Below, piece after piece: positions 33,851 through 38,701 of a DNA stretch of 38,701 nt. The position numbers and the translations under genes were made by a program. The notes below the pieces were generated by a model that did not search any database, was not told the DNA's origin, and was given only the letters and a program-made list of their open reading frames with translations. The stretch spans positions 1 to 38,701 of the forward strand of contig JAZBOS010000141.1 in the NCBI GenBank assembly GCA_036351255.1, given 5' to 3'. Origin of the DNA: Bacteroides sp. GTDB taxonomy: Bacteria > Bacteroidota > Bacteroidia > Bacteroidales > UBA7960. How positions within the stretch are numbered: position 1 is the first letter of the stretch; the number at the start of each line of letters is the position of its first letter.

Positions 33851-34224
33851 TGGAGCTGGAGGGAATTGAACCCTCGTCCAAACAGGCAGCAAAAATGCTT
33901 TCTACATGCTTATCCTTTCATTGGGGTTTCAGCTTTGGACTGGGGAAAGGCGGCCCTATCCATTGCCTGAGCCCTTAAATTTTTCGTCCATGCACCAGGG
34001 CTTTACATGGCTTATCCCGGCTTTTGATGATGCTTCCTTGGGGACGCGGCCGGGCGTGGCTTCCCGGGAAGCAAATGGCACTTAATAACTATTATTAAGC
34101 AGCCAAAGCGTAGTTGTAATCGTTGCCGTTTACAGGCTTGAGAATCGGGATTTACGAGCCGCGTTCACAGCGCTCGGCATGCTTACATTCCCACTCGACC
34201 TGCTGTCAAATCCATGTCAGCCCC
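33851..34224 (-). ncRNA. ssrA: Transfer-messenger RNA (tmRNA)
   Basis: 374 nt. The 5' end GGGGCTGACATGG and 3' end CAGCTCCA form the seven-pair tRNA-like acceptor (G1-C, G2-C, G3-U, G4-C, C-G, U-A, G-C). The T-arm is GAGGGTTCAATTCCCTC. The CCA is not encoded. The tag reading frame (34133 down to 34095) gives VNGNDYNYALAA and then TAA TAA TAG; the YALAA end is the standard proteolysis signal. It rescues stalled ribosomes together with SmpB. The resume codon would be GTA, or the following AAC if the frame begins one codon later. Confidence 0.95.
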
Positions 34225-34237
34225 TGAGAATGTTATG

Positions 34238-34245
34238 CAAAGATA
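34238..34245 (-). promoter_or_regulatory. -7 promoter box for ssrA
   Basis: The minus strand reads TATCTTTG, an exact TAnnTTTG match, 14 bp before the mature tmRNA 5' end. Confidence 0.65.
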
Positions 34246-34304
34246 CGAAAAAAAGAGGAAACAGGGATGGGGTGATGAGCAAATTTGAAGATGAGGGATC
34301 TTTA

Positions 34305-34376
34305 GTTGAGAAGTTGAAAAGTTGAGAAGTTGAAAAGTTGAATGGTTGAATGGTTGAATGGTTGAATGGTTGCAAG
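34305..34376. repeat. 8-bp tandem repeat (GTTGAATG/GTTGAAAA)
   Basis: Nine consecutive octamers: GTTGAGAA, GTTGAAAA, GTTGAGAA, GTTGAAAA, four of GTTGAATG, then a diverged GTTGCAAG. The tract is non-coding and lies between ssrA and the 63-aa gene. Confidence 0.88.
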
Positions 34377-34517
34377 GGCTCTGATAATTGGCCTTTTTAT
34401 AATAGTTGTCGTGGGGTTGAATGGGCTTTCCCGATTTTTTCGTAATATTGTGAAGGTTGAATGTCCAATGATTTTGCCCGTAAGGGATTGGGAAAAGAAC
34501 TCAAATAATAACACATA

Positions 34518-34709
34518 ATGGGAAAAGCGATCGTGAAGTGCAACATTGCCACGTATGCCGAGGACGAGTACATCGTGGAAGTGCCCTGCAAAAAGGACGA
34601 CATTGACGAGGTCATCATCGCCCGGGCCTGGAAGAAACTCAAGGAACAGGAAGAAGCTCTCCCTTACGGGAACCGGACGGCAGTTATTCTGCAACGCACT
34701 GAGGAATAA
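34518..34709 (+). CDS. Conserved-looking small protein, 63 aa
   Basis: 63 aa, no signal peptide or membrane segment. It begins with a beta-like stretch (AIVKCNIATYAEDEYIVEVPC) followed by a charged helix (EVIIARAWKKLKEQEEA). Its stop codon is directly followed by the ATG of the MmcQ/YjbR gene (TAAATG), which supports it being translated as part of a two-gene operon. I do not recognise the family. Confidence 0.7.
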   Translation: MGKAIVKCNIATYAEDEYIVEVPCKKDDIDEVIIARAWKKLKEQEEALPYGNRTAVILQRTEE

Positions 34710-35063
34710 ATGGACGTTGAGACTTTCCGCGATTATTGCCTGGCCAAAAAAGGAGTGACCGAAGGGTTTCCTTTCGACCAGGAGACCCTGGTTTTTAAGG
34801 TCATGGGAAAGATGTTTGCCTTAACGGATGTGGATACTTTTCCCAGCATCAGCTTAAAGTGCGATCCGGAACTGGCCATTGAGCTGCGCGAACGCTATCC
34901 TGCCGTTCAGCCCGCATACCATTTTAACAAGAAGTACTGGAATATGGTGATCCTCGATGGATCCGTTTCCGATCAATTGCTGTTCAAATGGATTGACCAT
35001 TCGTACGAACAGGTGGTGGCAGGCCTTCCAAAAAAACTTCAGCAAGAGCTGAAAGCCTTATAA
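34710..35063 (+). CDS. MmcQ/YjbR-family protein
   Basis: 117 aa. It matches the MmcQ/YjbR (CyaY-like fold) family: MDVETFRDYCLAKKGVTEGFPF at the start, then VFKVMGKMFAL, SISLKCDP, VQPAYHFNKKYWNMVILDG and LLFKWIDHSYEQVVAGLPKK. Members are small double-wing proteins proposed to bind DNA; their cellular role is unsettled. Length is standard. It is encoded directly after the 63-aa protein with no gap. Confidence 0.93.
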   Translation: MDVETFRDYCLAKKGVTEGFPFDQETLVFKVMGKMFALTDVDTFPSISLKCDPELAIELRERYPAVQPAYHFNKKYWNMVILDGSVSDQLLFKWIDHSYEQVVAGLPKKLQQELKAL

Positions 35064-35096
35064 AAAAAACCGCAGCGGATGACCCTTGCGGTTTTT
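35062..35096. terminator. Bidirectional terminator between the MmcQ/YjbR gene and the AOR gene
   Basis: AACCGCA (35068-35074) pairs with TGCGGTT (35087-35093), with an A-run on the left and a T-run on the right. The flanking genes are convergent. Confidence 0.8.
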
Positions 35097-35119
35097 CTTT
35101 ATCGATACCCGTAAAGGGT

Positions 35120-37279
35120 TTATGCGAGATAGGGTTTTACAACCTCTACGACTTCGGGTAAATCCATTCCCAGGTCCTTGAGGTGTTCAAGGGTGGGGAT
35201 CCCATTCCGGGTCCAGCCACGGCGTTCGTAAACGGCATCCAGAAGTTTCTCGTACTGTGCTTCGCGGTGCTTGCGCAAAGCGGCCATTTTCTCCTGGGTG
35301 GTCTTGCCTTCGGTTTCGTAACCGACGATTTCTTTCAGTTGTTTGTCATAGCGTTCGGCACGTGATTCATACTCTTCCACAGTCACGGGGCCTGCGGCAC
35401 GGTATGGCTGGGCATCGTGCTTGCGCTGCCCGTAACCACGCCTGAGGTTGAAGACACGCTGGAAGTTGTAAACCCGTTCGCTCATGCGGATCATCTCATC
35501 CTTATCGAAGGGCTTTCCGGTCACTGCAGTGTAAATAGCCACATAGTTATCTACGTGCTCGGGGATCTTATGAGGTTCTTCTGCCTCAGCGTTGCCTTCG
35601 GGCACCACGTCGTTCCAGCAGAGCTTGCAGAGGCCCATCAGGCCGAACCAGGTGCGGAACATGGGGAAATAGTGCAGGGCTTCTGCTTTGTCGTCGAAGC
35701 TTGGGATCTGGTTGTTCACCATATCCATAAAGATCAGCCAGGCCTCATCGTGCTGCGGGCCCTTGTTGGTCATGGCATAACCGCCCTGCTGGGCCAGCGA
35801 CTCCTTGGAGACATACTGGCTGTATTCCAGACCTTTGTTTTCCATGCCGATGTCCTGCAGGAACTTGGGGTCGCCCCAGCCTTTCTCGATGAATAGCTCC
35901 TTCATCTTACGTACACCCATGCCGGCTATCAGGCCAAAACCCTCACCGCGGGCAAGCTGGTGCATCACTTCCATGGAGTTTTCCCAGTCACCAAAGTTCA
36001 GCTCCAGGCCACCGGTGCGTTCCTTGTTCAGGATACCGTTCTCATAGCATTCCATGACGAAAGCCATCAGCGTACCCCAGGTGATGGTGCAGATGCCGTA
36101 AGTGTCGCAATAGAAATTTGCTTCAATGATGGCTTCGGGCTCAAACACACCCATGTTGGAACCCAGACCGGCTGCGTTCTCATATTCCGGGCCATCTACA
36201 ATCACTTTATCCCCTTTGTAAGGGCCGGTCTTCAGCACGAAGTCATCCACTGCCTTGGCACACGACATATTGCATCCTATCCAGCAGCCGTCGGGCATAT
36301 TCTGGGTGAAGTATTTGTCGCGGAAAATGTTGCTATGGATTTTTTCGCCTTCGGGCAGGCTGCCGTATTTGAAGTTATGCGTGGGCAGCAGGTCGTAGTC
36401 CTGCATTACGTTGACGATGTTGGCAGTTCCTTTTTTGCGCATCTGGCACTGTTGGTCGTCCAGTTCGCGCATCTCACGGTTAAAGCGGCGGCCGCGCTCC
36501 TTGATGGTTTCCAGGTCGGCCACATGATTCAGGTCGCCCGATACGCCAGTGATGCGTGATACGATGGCCTTAATATTCTTGTCGCGGAAAACGGTACCCA
36601 GCCCGCCCCTGCCAGCTTGCTTCAGGCGGATCTTCTTGCGTTTCACATCGTAAAAGGTGAAGTTAAGCATGCCAATCAGCGAGTGGTCGGCAGCAGCACC
36701 CGAGGAAACGATGCCAATGTTCCGGTAATCTTTTTCATCCTGGGCAAACATCTCGGTAAGTTCTTCTGCCAGGATATGTGAATCTTTGCTCAAACCGGGA
36801 TCTTCAAAGATCTCGATGGTGTGGTTTACGCCATCGATGTATATGATCACGTCCTTATCGGCTTTGCCCTGCAGTTCAAGGGCATCATAACCCGAAAATT
36901 TCAGGAAAGGGCCAAAGAAACCGCCTACATTGGAGTCCATGATCGAGTCGGTCTGGGGCGAGATGCTAACCAGTAGGGATTTTCCGGAACCTGAATACTG
37001 GGTAATGCCTCCCACAGGGCCCGATGAGATAATGATCTCGTTTTCGGGGTCATTCCAGCGGGTGTCGGGCTTGGTGGCATCCCACAAAAGGCGCAGGCCA
37101 TAGCCTTTGCCCCCGATAAACTTTTCCTTCATCACGGGCGGTACGTCCTTTTCACGTATTTCCTTTGTGCCAACGTTGATGTACAGAATCTTGTCGGTGT
37201 AACCGCGTTCCAGGGCTTTATACTGGTAATCCACTTTCTTGAGGATCTTGCGGCCTTCCTTTAATTCGGCAATGTTCAT
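35120..37279 (-). CDS. Aldehyde ferredoxin oxidoreductase family protein
   Basis: 719 aa. The AOR fold is evident: N-terminal pterin-binding part with GGKGYGLRLLWD, SGPVGG, NVGGFFGPFLKFSGYDALELQGK and GRGGLGTVFRDKNIKAIV. The 4Fe-4S ligands sit in DGCWIGCNMSCAK (Cys about 332, 336, 340) with the last Cys in GLCKLCW (about 553). The family uses a tungsten- or molybdenum-bis-pterin cofactor to oxidise aldehydes to acids with ferredoxin as acceptor, which implies an anaerobic cell. It is about 100 residues longer than the classic archaeal enzymes, with about 30 extra N-terminal residues and an extended C-terminus. The substrate is not evident. No cofactor-synthesis or ferredoxin gene is linked. 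A strong ribosome-binding site (AAGGAGAC) precedes the start. Confidence 0.92.
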   Translation of the reverse strand: MNIAELKEGRKILKKVDYQYKALERGYTDKILYINVGTKEIREKDVPPVMKEKFIGGKGYGLRLLWDATKPDTRWNDPENEIIISSGPVGGITQYSGSGKSLLVSISPQTDSIMDSNVGGFFGPFLKFSGYDALELQGKADKDVIIYIDGVNHTIEIFEDPGLSKDSHILAEELTEMFAQDEKDYRNIGIVSSGAAADHSLIGMLNFTFYDVKRKKIRLKQAGRGGLGTVFRDKNIKAIVSRITGVSGDLNHVADLETIKERGRRFNREMRELDDQQCQMRKKGTANIVNVMQDYDLLPTHNFKYGSLPEGEKIHSNIFRDKYFTQNMPDGCWIGCNMSCAKAVDDFVLKTGPYKGDKVIVDGPEYENAAGLGSNMGVFEPEAIIEANFYCDTYGICTITWGTLMAFVMECYENGILNKERTGGLELNFGDWENSMEVMHQLARGEGFGLIAGMGVRKMKELFIEKGWGDPKFLQDIGMENKGLEYSQYVSKESLAQQGGYAMTNKGPQHDEAWLIFMDMVNNQIPSFDDKAEALHYFPMFRTWFGLMGLCKLCWNDVVPEGNAEAEEPHKIPEHVDNYVAIYTAVTGKPFDKDEMIRMSERVYNFQRVFNLRRGYGQRKHDAQPYRAAGPVTVEEYESRAERYDKQLKEIVGYETEGKTTQEKMAALRKHREAQYEKLLDAVYERRGWTRNGIPTLEHLKDLGMDLPEVVEVVKPYLA

Positions 37280-37320
37280 ATACTTTGTCTCCTTTAAATG
37301 TGTTTGTTTTTAACCGTTTA

Positions 37321-37350
37321 CAAAACTACAAAATTTAAGTAACGGCCAAA
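37321..37350 (-). promoter_or_regulatory. Promoter for the AOR-family gene
   Basis: On the minus strand TTTG (37347-37350) and TAGTTTTG (37321-37328) form a -33/-7 pair with an 18-bp spacer, followed by a leader of about 35 nt with AAGGAGAC. This is the best complete promoter in the window. Confidence 0.7.
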
Positions 37351-37679
37351 TTTTTTCAATGGGAAATAGCGATTGGCAAGGGATTCATAACGCTCGTCAG
37401 TCTTTTTTTGTCGTTAATATATGATTTGATATCGTTGACATGAATTTTGTTCTCTGATTCACAGCCTTTCCTCTTTATTCAGTATATTTGTGAAAAATTG
37501 AACAACCTATTGTAAACCAGATTTGATAAGGCTTTGCAAATATTTTTCATTTACTTTCGTTAGTATTTAGAATGAGTAAAAATTAGCTTATCGGGCGTTT
37601 TCCCGACCTTTTGATGAATACGATGAGAAAAATTTTCCGGTAATTTGCCCTTCTCAAACTTGTTAATCTTTGTACCTCT
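37351..37679. other. Divergent intergenic region, no gene seen
   Basis: AT-rich DNA between the AOR promoter and the transglycosylase start. Near the latter, TAATTTG (37641-37647) and TAATCTTTG (37664-37672) are imperfect -7 boxes. Using the second would leave almost no leader before the ATG at 37680. No reading frame or RNA was recognised. Confidence 0.5.
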
Positions 37680-38591
37680 ATGTTAAAACGTTTTCTACTT
37701 CCCCTGGCCTTTTTGGTTTTTGCTGTCGCTGCCGTTATTTTATTTGTTTTCTGGACTGAAGCCGATACAGAGGAAAACTATTTCCGTGAATCTTTTCGTA
37801 ACCACTATGGCATCTATGCCCTTCCCCTGCCCGATTCGCTAAACTTTGCCGGTGAGCCTGTACCTATGGATGAATGGGACCTGCGCGAGCGCTACGACCG
37901 CGAGCTGCTGGTAAATACTTACTGGCAAAGCAATACCATGTTGTATTTCAAACGCGCCAACCGTTGGTTCCCCGTGATGGAACCCATCCTGGCCGCACAT
38001 GGCGTCCCCGACGACTTTAAATACCTTGCCATTATTGAAAGCGGACTGATGAACGTGGTTTCGCCTGCAGGGGCTGCAGGATATTGGCAATTGCTGCAGC
38101 ACACCGGAAGGGAATTGGGACTGGAGGTCAATACCCAGATCGACGAGCGCTATCACTTAGAGAAGGCTACCGCAGCCGCATGCAAATACCTGCTGGATGC
38201 CCGCGAGCGTTTTGGAAGCTGGACCCTGGCCGCTGCAGCATATAATATGGGAAATGCAGGCGTGAACCGACAGATCGAAAGCCAGAAGGTGAATGATTAT
38301 TACGACCTTTATCTCAACGAGGAAACCGCACGATATATGTTCCGTATCCTGGCCGTTAAGACCATTTTCAGCAATCCACAGGGCAGCGGCTTTTATTTCC
38401 GGGAAGAGGACCTGTATGAACCGCTAAAATACAGCACCATCGTGGTCGATTCTACCATTACCGACCTGCCGGCTTTTGCCCTTCAGCAAGGGATCAACTA
38501 CAAACAGCTTCGTCTCCTCAACCCCTGGATCCGGGGGACTGAATTGCCCAACCGCTCAGGGAAGGTTTATGAAATTAAGTTACCGGAATAG
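37680..38591 (+). CDS. Membrane-anchored lytic murein transglycosylase (SLT/MltD-like)
   Basis: 303 aa. An N-terminal hydrophobic segment (about 4-25, FLLPLAFLVFAVAAVILFVF) anchors or exports the protein. The SLT domain (about 85-235) has the catalytic Glu120 in YLAIIESGLMNVVSPAGAAGYWQL, then AYNMGNAGVNRQ and RYMFRILAVK. A C-terminal segment (about 262-303, LPAFALQQGINYKQLRLLNPW) looks like a degenerate LysM motif. It cleaves the glycan strands of peptidoglycan with anhydro-sugar formation. The gene stands alone, divergent from the AOR gene and followed by a 7-bp repeat tract. Confidence 0.93.
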   Translation: MLKRFLLPLAFLVFAVAAVILFVFWTEADTEENYFRESFRNHYGIYALPLPDSLNFAGEPVPMDEWDLRERYDRELLVNTYWQSNTMLYFKRANRWFPVMEPILAAHGVPDDFKYLAIIESGLMNVVSPAGAAGYWQLLQHTGRELGLEVNTQIDERYHLEKATAAACKYLLDARERFGSWTLAAAAYNMGNAGVNRQIESQKVNDYYDLYLNEETARYMFRILAVKTIFSNPQGSGFYFREEDLYEPLKYSTIVVDSTITDLPAFALQQGINYKQLRLLNPWIRGTELPNRSGKVYEIKLPE

Positions 38592-38612
38592 GGGAAGGTT
38601 TGGGATTTGGAG

Positions 38613-38701
38613 TTCAAGGTTCAAGGTTTAAGGTTTAAGGTTCAAGGTTTAAGGTTCAAGGTTTAAGGTTCAAAGTTTAAGGTTCAAGGTTCAAGGTTCA
38701 A
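38613..38701. repeat. 7-bp tandem repeat (TTCAAGG/TTTAAGG), runs off window
   Basis: Twelve full heptamers and a partial one, alternating irregularly between TTCAAGG and TTTAAGG with one variant, TTCAAAG. The tract begins 21 bp after the transglycosylase stop and continues to the window edge, so its full length is unknown. Confidence 0.92.

Noticed and set aside
38613..38701. Possible CRISPR array
   Set aside because: The units are contiguous 7-mers with no spacers; this is a simple tandem repeat.

Overview
The window looks like a chromosomal segment of an anaerobic member of the Bacteroidota, most likely Bacteroidales/Marinilabiliales-like. The evidence is a SusC/SusD/SusE outer-membrane uptake locus, a very large surface protein with a type IX secretion C-terminal domain, SprB-type repeats, S46 dipeptidyl-peptidase, a Porphyromonas-type glutaminyl cyclase, repeated Bacteroidota -7 promoter boxes (TAnnTTTG), and a tungsten/molybdopterin aldehyde ferredoxin oxidoreductase. 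No phage, transposase, CRISPR array or integrase was recognised.

Layout. 1-425: lipoprotein cut by the window edge (minus). 426-921: non-coding, with stacked inverted repeats. 922-6702: susE, susD and susC (minus). 6907-7917: divergent LacI-family regulator, with candidate operators in the shared promoter region. 8080-9603: gpmI (minus). 9737-12488: mlaE-mlaF-FtsX/MacB-like permease operon (minus, genes overlapping by 4 nt). 12611-16753: plus-strand run of small lipoprotein, SprT-like metalloprotein, mannose-1-phosphate guanylyltransferase and S46 peptidase. 17299-19422: lipoprotein prolyl oligopeptidase (minus). 19541-21057: cytoplasmic YD-repeat-like protein and a UPF0316 membrane protein (plus). 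21104-23337: ExbB / small membrane protein / ExbD / ExbD energy-transduction operon (minus), with tRNA-Ser(GGA) just upstream. 23688-25070: PIN-PhoH ATPase (plus). 25079-26089: glutaminyl cyclase lipoprotein (minus). 26482-27198: PAS-LuxR regulator (plus). 27271-33141: 1956-aa T9SS surface protein (minus). 33851-34224: tmRNA (minus). 34518-35063: small protein and MmcQ/YjbR protein (plus). 35120-37279: AOR-family oxidoreductase (minus). 37680-38591: lytic transglycosylase (plus). 38613-38701: 7-bp tandem repeat running off the end.

How the genes fit together. Much of the window concerns the cell envelope: TonB-dependent uptake (SusCDE) powered by ExbB/ExbD-type motors, lipid transport (MlaEF), peptide breakdown (S46 and S9 peptidases), N-terminal pyroglutamate formation on exported proteins (QC), and surface display through T9SS. 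Three exported proteins in the window (SusC, the ExbB-like protein and the T9SS protein) have Gln right after the predicted signal-peptidase site, so they are plausible substrates of the QC encoded here.

The least explained signals are a long perfect palindrome family with two copies (716-763 and 33696-33731) whose arms differ symmetrically, the MlaEF operon ending in an FtsX-type permease, and a signal-less YD-repeat protein paired with a UPF0316 membrane protein. I see no convincing complete new defence or mobile system. All calls rest on reading the sequence; no database search was run.
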